Assembly: GCA_003242885.1 (NCBI GenBank)
Contig: QKMZ01000005.1
Coordinates: 1 to 64,000 of the forward strand
Length of the DNA stretch: 64,000 bases
Source: Candidatus Melainabacteria bacterium
Lineage (GTDB): Bacteria; Cyanobacteriota; Vampirovibrionia; Obscuribacterales; Obscuribacteraceae
Direction: 5' to 3'
This document shows, one piece after another, positions 8,927 through 16,113 of the stretch. The notes beneath the pieces were generated by a model. That model did not search any database. It was not told the DNA's origin and worked only from the letters and a program-made list of their open reading frames with translations. Made by a program: the position numbers and the translations under genes. Numbering within the stretch: position 1 is the stretch's first letter; each line of letters begins with the position of its first letter.

Positions 8927-9304
8927 ATGCACAGAGAACTCGATGATAACTTATTCGACAAACGCGGCAAGTATAAACATGATGATCGCGACAATAACGA
9001 TGTCGACATCAATATCACTATAAACACGGACGGAGATCGCAAGCACTTTCCGCCTTTCGGTGGAGCTGCGCGCGGAATTGACTTGAACCTGTGTGATGTC
9101 GCAAATGGAATTGATGATGTTATTCGCGGTCGTAGTGCTGTTGCCGGAGTCTCTGGGCTTGAAGAATTTAAGAAGTTCGAACGGAAAAAGGAAGAACCAC
9201 CTTTTATAGACTGTGAGTGGGGACGCTTGCTTGAGCAGAACAAGCAGGAAATGATTTTGAAGTCCGCCAAGCTAGGCGCTGCCTTGAGGGGAACGCAAGC
9301 CTAA
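8927..9304 (+). CDS. Small charged protein of unknown function, 125 aa
   Basis: The start is well supported by AGGAG eight bases before the ATG. Residues 1-45 are highly charged and Asp/Asn-rich, with a possible beta strand (DVDINITINTDGD). The remainder looks helical (LEEFKKFERKKEE, WGRLLEQNKQEMILKSAKLG). There is no signal peptide, membrane segment or known motif. It belongs to the group driven by the shared promoter element, so it may be cosynthesised with the exported-type enzymes of this region. A hairpin follows at 9338-9397. Confidence 0.75.
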   Translation: MHRELDDNLFDKRGKYKHDDRDNNDVDINITINTDGDRKHFPPFGGAARGIDLNLCDVANGIDDVIRGRSAVAGVSGLEEFKKFERKKEEPPFIDCEWGRLLEQNKQEMILKSAKLGAALRGTQA

Positions 9305-9337
9305 TCTGAGTTAGACAAGCTATTTCCGAAGCCGATA

Positions 9338-9397
9338 GAACCTATTTCATTGCTGCGATTAGCTGATTTTTCGGCGTTGAGCAGAAGAAATAGGTTC
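9338..9397 (+). terminator. Stem-loop, probable terminator
   Basis: A perfect 11-bp inverted repeat (GAACCTATTTC at 9338-9348 and GAAATAGGTTC at 9387-9397) is followed by TTTCCGTTTG. An inner CTGC/GCAG pairing can extend it. Its position 34 bp after the stop at 9304 fits a terminator separating that gene from the next promoter; the U tract is short. Confidence 0.5.
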
Positions 9398-9450
9398 TTT
9401 CCGTTTGTGCTTCGCACGCGAACACCGTTGCTACGTCGTACACAAAATTG

Positions 9451-9493
9451 ACACAGATTATTCCGGATTAATACCCCGCGCATTTTTTATGAT
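9451..9493 (+). promoter_or_regulatory. Shared promoter element, copy 2
   Basis: ACACAGATTATTCCGGA (9451-9467) is followed after 20 bp by TATGAT (9488-9493), a good -10 hexamer. It lies 96 bp before the ATG at 9564. Confidence 0.7.
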
Positions 9494-9563
9494 TTTGACA
9501 GTCACCCCGGCTTTGGGCCAGACACCGCTTTATACGAAAGAGTTTCTAAACAGAGGTATTTAA

Positions 9564-10874
9564 ATGACTTATCCCAGCGACTCTACATATGCCGCACCAC
9601 AAATTGGAGATACGGGTCAAAGTACTTCTACTGCGATGCATGATCAAATTTATGCACTACCTTCTACTGGTGGCACGGGTGGTGACAGTACGACGATGAC
9701 TAGCCAGTCGTTCGCTCCGCCGCAAACCACAAATGAATTGATTCCGCCCCTAACAATAGTTCCTGATTCTGGCGCCCCGTCTGATGCGAGTGCCGGATAC
9801 GCAGCGGGTCTTTCTGGTGAGCAAACCGGAGCAAATCCTTGGGATACATATGTAATGAATCCTGTGACGGAAACGCAAGGTGCAACAGGCGCACAGCTAG
9901 AAGCAATTGGAATGCAGCCGGAAGCCCTTTCTCCTGAGCAAGTTGGAGCGGGGCAAGTTTCACCAGAACAAGTTTCAGCGGAGCAAATGTCACCCGAGCA
10001 AATGTCACCCGAGCATATGTTGTCACCCGAGCAAGCTATTCCACAGCTAGAGCAAGCGCTGCAAACGCAGTTTGATGAAGTTGTGAAATTAGGTACGTCT
10101 GGAGATTTGAGTCAGCCCGAAGCACAAGCCCAATTGCAAACAGCTCTAAACACACTTCTTGAGACTGCGGTTAAGTTGGGCGCCGCTCGTGAATTTGTAC
10201 AAGGAGGACAGGGTGGACAGACGTCGGCTGAGCAGATCCCTGCTGAGCAACAAGTGCCGGCAGCGCAAATGCCGACAGAGCAACAAATGCCAGCAGAGCA
10301 AGTTGCAACAGGACAAGTGCCAGCAGAGCAACAAGTGTCAGCGGAACAGTTGCCTGCGGAACAATTACCCGCAGGACAAATGCCATCGGAACAGCAAATG
10401 CCTGCAGAGCAACAAGTACCAGCGGAACAGCCCGTGCCCGCCGAACAAATGCCACAAGAAGCCTTGCCCACTGATTCTACTGCTTCACTGCCGGAAGGCG
10501 CAGCCGGACAAACAGATGTGGCACCACTTGAGCAAAATCCTTATGAACCTCAAGTGTCACCAGTTTCGCCAGATCAGATGCAATTTGCAGGACAAGAGCA
10601 ACCAGCGCAGACGACGGGAGAACAAGTGGTGCCGCAAGGATCGGATTTAGGACAGATGCAAGATCAGCTCCATAGTCAGGTTCAACAGTTGTTGACTCTC
10701 GCTGCTCAAGCACAACCAAGTGCTGCTAATCCTGCGGATTCTGGAACAGTCGATAACTTCAAAACTGCCCTTCTGAATGTTGTGAAAACAGCACATGAAA
10801 TTGGAGCGCAAGGAATCACACAGCAAGGGTTGACCGAACAAGTTCCGTCGGCACCTGGCACCAACATGGGTTAA
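9564..10874 (+). CDS. Gln/Pro-rich pentapeptide-repeat protein with duplicated helical module, 436 aa
   Basis: Residues 1-120 are Thr/Ser/Gly/Pro-rich. Short imperfect repeats of the type SPEQV, AEQMP and PAEQQ fill about 121-158 and 219-296. Two related helical modules sit at about 160-212 and 362-416 (LEQALQTQFDEVVKLG...LNTLLETAVKLGAAREF and MQDQLHSQVQQLLTLA...ALLNVVKTAHEIGAQ), so the protein is module, repeat spacer, module. There is no signal peptide. Such spacers are typical of extended surface or scaffold proteins, but no known family is evident. The start has AGAGG at a good distance. It is the first gene of a likely operon with 10881, 11301 and 11551, and has the shared promoter element 96 bp upstream. 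The repeated DNA makes copy-number variation likely. Confidence 0.85.
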   Translation: MTYPSDSTYAAPQIGDTGQSTSTAMHDQIYALPSTGGTGGDSTTMTSQSFAPPQTTNELIPPLTIVPDSGAPSDASAGYAAGLSGEQTGANPWDTYVMNPVTETQGATGAQLEAIGMQPEALSPEQVGAGQVSPEQVSAEQMSPEQMSPEHMLSPEQAIPQLEQALQTQFDEVVKLGTSGDLSQPEAQAQLQTALNTLLETAVKLGAAREFVQGGQGGQTSAEQIPAEQQVPAAQMPTEQQMPAEQVATGQVPAEQQVSAEQLPAEQLPAGQMPSEQQMPAEQQVPAEQPVPAEQMPQEALPTDSTASLPEGAAGQTDVAPLEQNPYEPQVSPVSPDQMQFAGQEQPAQTTGEQVVPQGSDLGQMQDQLHSQVQQLLTLAAQAQPSAANPADSGTVDNFKTALLNVVKTAHEIGAQGITQQGLTEQVPSAPGTNMG

Positions 10875-10880
10875 CTCAAT

Positions 10881-11162
10881 ATGATGAATAGTAGCTTTTC
10901 GAATGGTATTGGACACATGTTTACGCCGCAGAGCGGTGGTGTTGAACTTGAACTTAAGAGCTATTCTTTTTCTCTCGAGAAAGAAGCAACTTTTCGTCTG
11001 GAAGGCTTGACGGTAAACATAAATGAAAATGGTGATATCTGGGGTGCTCGATACGACACAGGAGAAGTGGTTCGGCATAACTCAAATTACACAATGGCGA
11101 AAGGCTTGAATAGCACTCTTTGGTTGGGTGATAAGAAAGGAATGTGGCACCCGCTTGATTGA
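10881..11162 (+). CDS. Small protein of unknown function, 93 aa
   Basis: It begins 6 bp after the repeat-protein stop and so is probably translationally coupled; no separate ribosome site is visible. The sequence has alternating polar and hydrophobic strands (VELELKSYSFSLEKEATFRLEGLTV is split by short turns) and a C-terminal WLGDKKGMWHPLD, suggesting a small beta-rich fold. It has no cysteines, signal peptide or membrane segment. A partner or chaperone role for the preceding repeat protein is inferred from position only. The start could also be the second Met. Confidence 0.7.
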   Translation: MMNSSFSNGIGHMFTPQSGGVELELKSYSFSLEKEATFRLEGLTVNINENGDIWGARYDTGEVVRHNSNYTMAKGLNSTLWLGDKKGMWHPLD

Positions 11163-11300
11163 TCGATTTATTGATCCCAGAAAACTGACCAGCACTACTT
11201 GTTTCTATTGGCACAGCCAATTTTGATTTTTAGAAGAGTTCGTTGCTTTGTGAGTAATGCACTTTTTCTACCGGCGCACACCTTTAGAGTGAGTAACAAT

Positions 11301-11543
11301 ATGGATCTTAATTCGATTTGGATTGATGGCGCCTACATCGCCTTTGTTGTGATTGGTGCCTGCATATTCACTGGTCTTCAGTGTGGTATCACGGCCAGCT
11401 ATGTTCATCGGCTTGGACGCAAAGTTGGACCAGATTACTGGGGTTGCGTTTATGGTCGACCCGATGAGAATTCTTGCGAGGCAACTATTTCGCTTCATCC
11501 TCCTGCGCGAGAGATGCAGAGCGCCTATGGACGCAAAGGGTAG
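11301..11543 (+). CDS. Small single-pass membrane protein, 80 aa
   Basis: I start it at ATG 11301 (MDLNSIWIDG); the open frame extends further left but without support. One strong hydrophobic segment (about residues 11-35, AYIAFVVIGACIFTGLQCG) is followed by a polar tail. It is 8 bp before the next small membrane protein, so the two are probably cotranscribed and may form a pair. No family is recognised. The ribosome site is weak (GAGTGAG). Confidence 0.6.
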   Translation: MDLNSIWIDGAYIAFVVIGACIFTGLQCGITASYVHRLGRKVGPDYWGCVYGRPDENSCEATISLHPPAREMQSAYGRKG

Positions 11544-11550
11544 GTGAAAC

Positions 11551-11766
11551 ATGATTGAGATCTTCTTTATTTTGCTGGTGATGATTTTTGCGTTTGGGCA
11601 GGGACACATGGCGTTCGTGAATGGAATTCTTTGGTTCCTTGATGAACAAGACGGTGTCGAGATGAAGTGGAATTTCGAGACGTGCTTGGCTGCAATGGTT
11701 GTTCCGCTTGGCTTGATAATTGCTTCGGTTGAGTTGTATTTTTTGTTTCGACCTATCTATATGTAG
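11551..11766 (+). CDS. Small two-helix membrane protein, 71 aa
   Basis: Two hydrophobic segments (about residues 2-29 and 46-66) flank a short acidic loop (DEQDGVEMKWNFE), giving a hairpin in the membrane. It follows the preceding membrane protein by 7 bp and has a usable ribosome site (GTAGGTG). It is the last gene of the run starting at 9564; two hairpins follow. Function unknown; small paired membrane proteins can be export accessories or holin-like, but nothing distinguishes these options. Confidence 0.6.
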   Translation: MIEIFFILLVMIFAFGQGHMAFVNGILWFLDEQDGVEMKWNFETCLAAMVVPLGLIIASVELYFLFRPIYM

Positions 11767-11785
11767 CTAGAAAAGTTTGGAGAGT

Positions 11786-11849
11786 CACTGAACGAAGGTT
11801 CAGTGGAAAAGAGGCTGAAAGACAGAGTTGGGAAACCGATTCTGTCTTT
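11786..11849 (+). terminator. Two consecutive hairpins, probable terminator
   Basis: Hairpin one is a perfect 8-bp stem (CACTGAAC, loop GAAG, GTTCAGTG; 11786-11805). Hairpin two is a perfect 9-bp stem (AAAGACAGA at 11818-11826, TCTGTCTTT at 11841-11849) followed by TGGTTTTC. Lying just after the small membrane genes, they probably end that operon. Confidence 0.6.
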
Positions 11850-12565
11850 TGGTTTTCAAAGATGTGGAAAGTTTGGTGACAGGAAGTGCTGTCGTTTCTG
11901 GCTTGTAGTCAAGGTTTGCGCTAGTAGCGCCAGGATAAGTTGTTGAATTTGTGCATGAAAACGTAGTGTTCATGCAAGTTGACAGAAAGTTATGAGCCCA
12001 AAAGGTCTCCCGTAGAATTGGGGAAAGCGTGATGTTTCGGTGTTTTGAAAGCTTCCAGCATCGTGTGTAGATCGCGCGGGTTTTGGGGTTGCATTAGTGT
12101 GCGCATGAGTACCACTATGTGCTGACTGTCTCTTCCGCATTTTTATACGACTCGCAGCACTGCAAAACCAATCACATTTACTAAATTCGAACCAACCTAG
12201 CCACACGATTGACGAGCGATTAAACGCGTATCCAGGTTTTTGATTTTGTAAGTCAGGTGCAAGCATTTGCACATCTTTGCGAGACTTTTACTGCAGGGTT
12301 GGAAGAGTCGTCATAACTGAATAATTCTGTCAGCAATTGTGCGGAATCGCATTTGCTGAAAGTTTTTCGCGACAAGAACAAGCGACCACCCAGCAAAACT
12401 CAGGAGATAGGAACTAAATTGACCGCTTCGTCTCATTACAAGAACCAGTTGTGCGCGCTGTTCGTGTCTTGTTTCGCCAACATCCTTGAGTCTTCTCGAA
12501 TCGATGATAGGCAATGGAGGAAACTGCAGGAGGGAATTTCGCGCCATGGGCTGTTGACCACGACC
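11850..12565. other. Region without a convincing gene before the coiled-coil protein
   Basis: About 700 bp in which I see no supported gene. The rightward frame that continues into the coiled-coil protein is open from a TTG at 12353, but its first 71 codons look non-coding. A leftward 171-codon frame (12311-12826) is its shadow. Confidence 0.5.
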
Positions 12566-13126
12566 ATGAGCATTCCTCGACGCTCGCGACTCCCTCGGAT
12601 TAATGAAGCTCGTTTGGAAACAGACCGCAAATACCGGCACCAAATCGCACGACACCTCTTGAAGCCACAGGGACCTGATTTTCAACAGGTCGTGGTGCCG
12701 CTCGAACGAGTACGTCTTGCTGATCCGGCGTACTTGAGAGAGATGTCCGAACTTCTCGCGCAGCGTTGGGCAGATAGATTGTTGAGTGACCGACCTGATG
12801 TTGTCGCTCGACTTGTTATGCTGCATTCCACTCCGGAAACAGTTGCTGAGAGTTTGGAACGTTTGTACCGCTATCAGGCGACCGCCTGTGATGCCTCCGC
12901 ACGAATGATGGCACAGTTCGCCCAGGAGGAAATTGATCGCAGCGAAGTAGTGCAGGCTGTTTTTGCCGAGCTCAATGTTGCGCTCGACGAGGTTGAGGAA
13001 CGAGCTTCGAAGAAGTTCGACGAAATTGGTGCACGCATGGTTGCCGACGTCACTGATGCGCTCGCACGCATCCAGGCGACCGCGGATGCGAAGTTCGATG
13101 CACTTCAGCAGCGGCTTCGTGGATAG
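12566..13126 (+). CDS. Basic/coiled-coil protein of unknown function, 186 aa (start uncertain)
   Basis: Residues 1-35 are basic (MSIPRRSRLPRINEARLETDRKYRHQ, split by acidic positions), and the C-terminal 110 residues are strongly helical and Ala/Glu-rich with heptad character (EIDRSEVVQAVFAELNVAL, DEVEERASKKFDEIG, TDALARIQATADAKFDALQQ). This suggests an oligomerising coiled coil. The start is not clear: ATG 12566 has no good ribosome site, while an AGGAGGG at 12528-12534 points to an out-of-frame ATG (12546) opening a three-codon frame that stops just before. Coupling or a start at TTG 12554 is possible. Two strong hairpins follow the stop. No family recognised. Confidence 0.55.
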   Translation: MSIPRRSRLPRINEARLETDRKYRHQIARHLLKPQGPDFQQVVVPLERVRLADPAYLREMSELLAQRWADRLLSDRPDVVARLVMLHSTPETVAESLERLYRYQATACDASARMMAQFAQEEIDRSEVVQAVFAELNVALDEVEERASKKFDEIGARMVADVTDALARIQATADAKFDALQQRLRG

Positions 13127-13213
13127 CTCCTCGCCTTAATCTTGTCGAGGCTCGGTGTCTAAACTTTCCTAGAAGTTTTAGAGCGAGACCTCGCACATAA
13201 ATGAAGTGTATAG

Positions 13214-13250
13214 CGCAGGGAGGGGGACCATCAGTGTTTCCCTCCTTGCG
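13214..13250 (+). terminator. GC-rich hairpin after the coiled-coil gene
   Basis: CGCAGGGAGGG (13214-13224) pairs with CCCTCCTTGCG (13240-13250) with a single G-U, followed by TCTTCAATGTTATTT. It is 88 bp past the stop and is a likely rho-independent terminator, though the U tract is interrupted. Confidence 0.5.
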
Positions 13251-13316
13251 TCTTCAATGTTATTTGATTTGCGTCTTCATACTACAGCATGTAAGAGAGT
13301 GAGGGGGAATGCGAAG

Positions 13317-13361
13317 ATTGAGAGAGGTGAATGCTAATACTTTGCATTCACCTCTCTCAAT
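13317..13361. terminator. 18-bp perfect hairpin, probable bidirectional terminator
   Basis: ATTGAGAGAGGTGAATGC (13317-13334) and its exact reverse complement (13344-13361) flank a 9-nt loop. It lies between the convergent coiled-coil gene and the small secreted protein at 13461-13691, so it can terminate both. A perfect 18-bp stem is unusually long for a simple terminator and might instead mark a small palindromic insertion. Confidence 0.55.
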
Positions 13362-13460
13362 CAACTTGTGACGGCTGGATCTCCAGGTAGCTGTTAACAG
13401 CTATTGCTCATGGTGGAGCGTTGTGCTGGTTGGCTTGCTGTCTTCTGTGCGGCCTGTGTG

Positions 13461-13691
13461 CTAGCCGGCGTGGCGAGCGTTGCCGTTGCCACCGCGGTGA
13501 CGCTGGTCCGGCGAGAACTTGCAGTAGACGCGCCCGTTGCGGTCGGTTGTGGCCTTGTAGTGGATGCCGCAGTGGAGTGTGGCACCCTGAGCGACGACCT
13601 CGGGGACGGGGGTTGCATTGGCAGTTGCCGCGCTGCCGAGCAGTCCGCTGATGATGATGAATGCGGCTGCGGCGATGTTGCGAGTGGTCAT
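13461..13691 (-). CDS. Small secreted protein with signal peptide, 76 aa
   Basis: The start is fixed by AAGGAG seven bases before the ATG. Residues 1-27 form a classical signal peptide (MTTRN, hydrophobic core AAAAFIIISGLLGSA, then ATANA-TP cleavage site). The mature part has two cysteines (HCGIHY and VYCKFS), probably one disulfide, and a basic C-terminus (RHRGGNGNARHAG). No family recognised. It is the last gene of the leftward small-gene block and ends at the strong hairpin. A 108-codon frame on the opposite strand is a shadow. Confidence 0.75.
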   Translation of the reverse strand: MTTRNIAAAAFIIISGLLGSAATANATPVPEVVAQGATLHCGIHYKATTDRNGRVYCKFSPDQRHRGGNGNARHAG

Positions 13692-13777
13692 GGTTTCTCC
13701 TTGTTGCAGATTTGTTTTTCTGTTGGCTGATTGATTGATTCAGTTGTGTAGGTTCTTTTAAGTTGCGCCTTCCGTTT

Positions 13778-13969
13778 TTAGTTGCTTGCGTCGGCAGGCT
13801 TTACCTGCGTGCACAGATTTTTCAGAGCTCGCTTAGCTTTGATCGCGCATGTGCCGCAATCGGTGCCAGCTTTTAACTCTCGGGACATTTTGCGCCAATT
13901 GCACCCATGTGCCCGCGCGAAGTCCTTGATTTGCTCTTCTGTCACTGCGTGGCAAATGCAAACATACAT
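13778..13969 (-). CDS. bfd: Bacterioferritin-associated ferredoxin-like [2Fe-2S] protein, 63 aa
   Basis: The sequence MYVCICHAVTEEQIKDFA, then CGTCAIKAKRAL, is the Bfd/NirB-type [2Fe-2S] pattern: Cys4, Cys6, Cys38 and Cys41 as cluster ligands, with the usual length of about 60-65 residues. Bfd donates electrons to bacterioferritin to release iron, and related domains serve in nitrite reductase. I take the ATG at 13969 (preceded by AAGGG) because the motif starts at residue 2; the longer frame adds 12 residues unlike any Bfd. No bacterioferritin gene is nearby. It sits in the leftward small-gene block between a secreted small protein and a coiled-coil protein. Confidence 0.88.
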   Translation of the reverse strand: MYVCICHAVTEEQIKDFARAHGCNWRKMSRELKAGTDCGTCAIKAKRALKNLCTQVKPADASN

Positions 13970-14045
13970 TGGTTGCCCTTCTTTTGAGTCGATGATGCCA
14001 AACACTTCAACCGCTAATTGAAGAAGTATTTGGCGTCAGCGACCG

Positions 14046-14324
14046 TTAGCGGAGCGAAAGAACGATCTCGTCGAATAGTTGCTCGACCCGGCTAGAATCC
14101 ATGGTTTTGATGTCATCAACGGTGAGAGGAGCGAAGTCCTCCAGATTCCTCAGCCGCAGTCTGACGTCTTCGAGCTTGCTCGTTTCCGCCTTGATTTGCG
14201 CTTTGAGTTCGTTTTCCCGCGGGATGTCGTGCCCGGATAACACCGCGAACAATTCGAATTCGAGATCTTCCAGTTGCTCGACGATTGCCGCTTGCTCCGC
14301 AAGCAGCTCTGCTCGCTCGCTCAT
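14046..14324 (-). CDS. Coiled-coil protein of unknown function, 92 aa
   Basis: ATG 14324 has AAAGGA about ten bases upstream. Residues 1-65 are an almost continuous acidic/leucine-rich helix (MSERAELLAEQAAIVEQLED, ELKAQIKAETSKLEDVRLR), typical of a coiled coil. A short C-terminal part (LTVDDIKTMDSSRVEQLFDE) could be a second helix pair. It follows the four-helix membrane protein by 28 bp and is probably cotranscribed with it. Family not recognised. Confidence 0.7.
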   Translation of the reverse strand: MSERAELLAEQAAIVEQLEDLEFELFAVLSGHDIPRENELKAQIKAETSKLEDVRLRLRNLEDFAPLTVDDIKTMDSSRVEQLFDEIVLSLR

Positions 14325-14352
14325 TAGACCATTCCTTTCGTCGCTACTAATC

Positions 14353-14745
14353 CTACTTGTTGTTGACTCGCGAGATAACCACGCCGGCGAGAGCAACCAG
14401 AACGCCGAGGACGACGCTGCCCATCAGCAGAAGTGCGAAGCCGAGCACGAAGAGACTGATGGCATTGGCCTGCTTCACCTGCTTGTGAACGAGGACCGCA
14501 CTGATTGCAGCTGCAGCCACTAGAGGCCAGGCTCCGAGCAGCAGCGCCGAGACGACTGCCACCGCGATGATCGCCGGAATGCGGTGTCGAAAATCCGAGC
14601 TGAACAGGGCTGCGATTGCGAAGACTGCGATTGCCGCCAGCGGGGAGTGGATGAGCAGTGCGACGCCCAGCACAAGAAAGCCCAGCGTGAGCGGCGTGCT
14701 GGTGAAGGTGGTGTTGCCGAGTTTGAACGTCTTGGAGAAGCTCAT
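14353..14745 (-). CDS. Membrane protein with about four helices, 130 aa
   Basis: A strong ribosome site (GGAAGG seven bases before the ATG) defines the start. After a polar N-terminus (MSFSKTFKLGNTTFTSTP), hydrophobic segments run at about residues 19-48, 57-84, 94-110 and 110-125. It is rich in Ala, Val and Leu. There are no recognisable motifs. Upstream of its start, an 8-bp inverted repeat (AGACCAGA/TCTGGTCT, 14779-14823) could form a leader hairpin. It is part of the leftward small-gene block. Confidence 0.75.
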   Translation of the reverse strand: MSFSKTFKLGNTTFTSTPLTLGFLVLGVALLIHSPLAAIAVFAIAALFSSDFRHRIPAIIAVAVVSALLLGAWPLVAAAAISAVLVHKQVKQANAISLFVLGFALLLMGSVVLGVLVALAGVVISRVNNK

Positions 14746-14778
14746 GGTGAAACCTTCCTAGATTGAATCTTGTTTGTT

Positions 14779-14823
14779 AGACCAGATTTCTTTGCTCTTT
14801 TTCCTTCTGGTCTTTCTAGTCCT
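14779..14823 (-). promoter_or_regulatory. Leader inverted repeat before the membrane protein
   Basis: Perfect 8-bp arms AGACCAGA (14779-14786) and TCTGGTCT (14816-14823) flank a 29-nt purine-rich (on the minus strand) loop. The repeat lies 34-78 bp before the ATG at 14745. It could be a leader hairpin or the terminator of the tiny gene just upstream. Confidence 0.35.
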
Positions 14824-14852
14824 TGTTGAACAAATGCGCTTTACGTTCGGTC

Positions 14853-14939
14853 TCAACCGATGATGAAGCCGAGCATGAGCAGCACCAAAATTACGAATAC
14901 TGCTAATGCCAGTGCTTGTCGTAATGGCTTGTGGTTCAT
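14853..14939 (-). CDS. Tiny single-pass membrane peptide, 28 aa
   Basis: The peptide begins MNHKPLRQALALAVFVILVL and ends LMLGFIIG. Its start has a near-perfect ribosome site (GCGGAGGTAGTTTC before ATG 14939). A positively charged N-terminus is followed by one helix-length hydrophobic segment, giving a typical small membrane protein. It is too short for standard gene callers. It lies 13 bp after the stop of the tandem-duplicated protein (14953-15468). Possible roles include a membrane regulator of a neighbouring protein or a toxin-like hydrophobic peptide; neither can be decided from sequence. Confidence 0.6.
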   Translation of the reverse strand: MNHKPLRQALALAVFVILVLLMLGFIIG

Positions 14940-14952
14940 GAAACTACCTCCG

Positions 14953-15468
14953 CTACATCTTGGGCAGCGCGCGCGTATCACCGGGATATTCGCGGTCGAG
15001 CAGCTTCCAATTGTTGATGATCACGTTGTGCTCTCCGCCGAACCGGTTGGACAAGTCCAACTTGAGCAATCCGATGATGCACTCCCTTGTGGCGTCGATC
15101 TCGATGTGTTGGTCGACGGTGATGACCACATTCCCGCAGTGCCAGGTCGACGTTCCGACGGGATTCGAGTTGTACGCCACAAAGTAGGTGATCTTCAGCG
15201 TGCTGATGTTCTGGTTCAACTGCACCCTCTGCAGATGTTGGGCACGCGCTTCTGCCGAGAAGTGAGCATTCAGCAGAATCCAGTTGTTGATTACTACAGT
15301 GTGCGAGCCTCCGTAATTCGCGTTTAGTTTAGATGCGATGTACTGAGTGACCTCGTTGCGCATTTCGGTCTGCTCGATCGGCAGCTCACAGTTGACCTCG
15401 ATGTTGTCGAAGTTCCACGCACCATCACCAAGGCGATAGGTGAATGCAACGAAGTAGGTGTGAAGCAT
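14953..15468 (-). CDS. Protein made of two tandem copies of an unknown domain, 171 aa
   Basis: Two copies of one roughly 75-residue domain are visible. Copy 1 (about 3-67) starts TYFVAFTYRLG and ends GGSHTVVINNWILLN; copy 2 (about 92-160) starts TYFVAYNSNPVG and ends GGEHNVIINNWKLLD. Shared features are W-F/C-D/G-N at the centre, an I-E-R-E/NE helix and the ending GG(S/E)H(T/N)V(V/I)INNW(I/K)LL. The pattern looks like a small alpha/beta domain. No known family comes to mind. The start has AAGGA very close to the ATG. It lies in the leftward small-gene block, 109 bp after the 16087-15578 gene. Confidence 0.75.
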   Translation of the reverse strand: MLHTYFVAFTYRLGDGAWNFDNIEVNCELPIEQTEMRNEVTQYIASKLNANYGGSHTVVINNWILLNAHFSAEARAQHLQRVQLNQNISTLKITYFVAYNSNPVGTSTWHCGNVVITVDQHIEIDATRECIIGLLKLDLSNRFGGEHNVIINNWKLLDREYPGDTRALPKM

Positions 15469-15577
15469 TCCTTCATCAACTCATTTCTCATTCAGTGTTC
15501 GTTTTTAGAGAGCTTTATTCACCGTTATTTTGTGTCGCATTTTGTTGTTGTACGGTGTGCGCAGATTTGCGCTCTAG

Positions 15578-16087
15578 CTAAAACAGCTCAACGACCGGTG
15601 TTTCCTTCGGCATGATTATGTTGGTGAGCTTGACGAACTCGTTGGCATCGAGCTTCCACTGCAGCTGCTCGTTGTGGCGAGTCAGCTCGGCAATGGTGTA
15701 GGTTGCTTCTACGAACTCCAATTTGATACCAGCGCTTTCGGCGGCGGCGAAGAGTTCGTCATCGAATGACTTATGTACGTGAAGCGGCGCGCTGAGCGCG
15801 TGCGAAACGACGAGCGCATGGAGAAGGACTTTGCCGTAGTCCTTCGTCCAGTACTCCCAGCCTGTGGTCCCCTCCCAGGTAAACTGGTTGAAGATCATGT
15901 TGATGAGTTGGTGACGCCCGTCGCCGAGTTTCTTGTTGGCGAGCACTACGGCACGGTCGACGCGGCTGCGCTCCGAGTCGTAGTCGAGCGGCTTCATCCA
16001 TGCTTGGAAGCCCTTGTCGTGTGCGAGATCCCTGGCAAGGAGACTGATCTGCTTGTCACCTCCGGGAAACTCCAGTGAGAGAAACAC
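15578..16087 (-). CDS. Unknown protein, 169 aa, GTG start
   Basis: The start is GTG (16087) with AGGAG six bases upstream, so the first residues are MFLSLEFPGG. The protein looks globular and mixed alpha/beta, with aromatic-rich stretches (FNQFTWEGTTGWEYWTKDYG) and conserved-looking YDSERSRVDRAVVLANKK. There are no membrane segments, signal peptide or recognisable catalytic motif. It sits between two other unknown genes on the same strand (gaps of 26 and 109 bp) and is likely cotranscribed with them. Confidence 0.75.
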   Translation of the reverse strand: MFLSLEFPGGDKQISLLARDLAHDKGFQAWMKPLDYDSERSRVDRAVVLANKKLGDGRHQLINMIFNQFTWEGTTGWEYWTKDYGKVLLHALVVSHALSAPLHVHKSFDDELFAAAESAGIKLEFVEATYTIAELTRHNEQLQWKLDANEFVKLTNIIMPKETPVVELF

Positions 16088-16113
16088 AATTACTCCTAGT
16101 TTGTCTATTTGAC

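Noticed and set aside
10112..10471. Cys-rich 119-codon frame on the minus strand (CSAGTCCSAGICC-like)
   Set aside because: It is the reverse of the Gln/Pro-repeat gene; CAGCAG and GCAGAGCAA-type DNA reads as Cys/Ala/Gly. It has no ribosome site and no independent support.
9900..10480. CRISPR-like repetitive DNA
   Set aside because: The repeats are short, imperfect and in frame, encode PEQ/AEQ units, and have no unique spacers of constant length.
12311..12826. 171-codon minus-strand frame
   Set aside because: Opposite of the coiled-coil gene and its leader; no domain or ribosome site.
13404..13730. 108-codon plus-strand frame with hydrophobic start
   Set aside because: It overlaps the secreted 76-aa minus gene, which has AAGGAG and a proper signal peptide.
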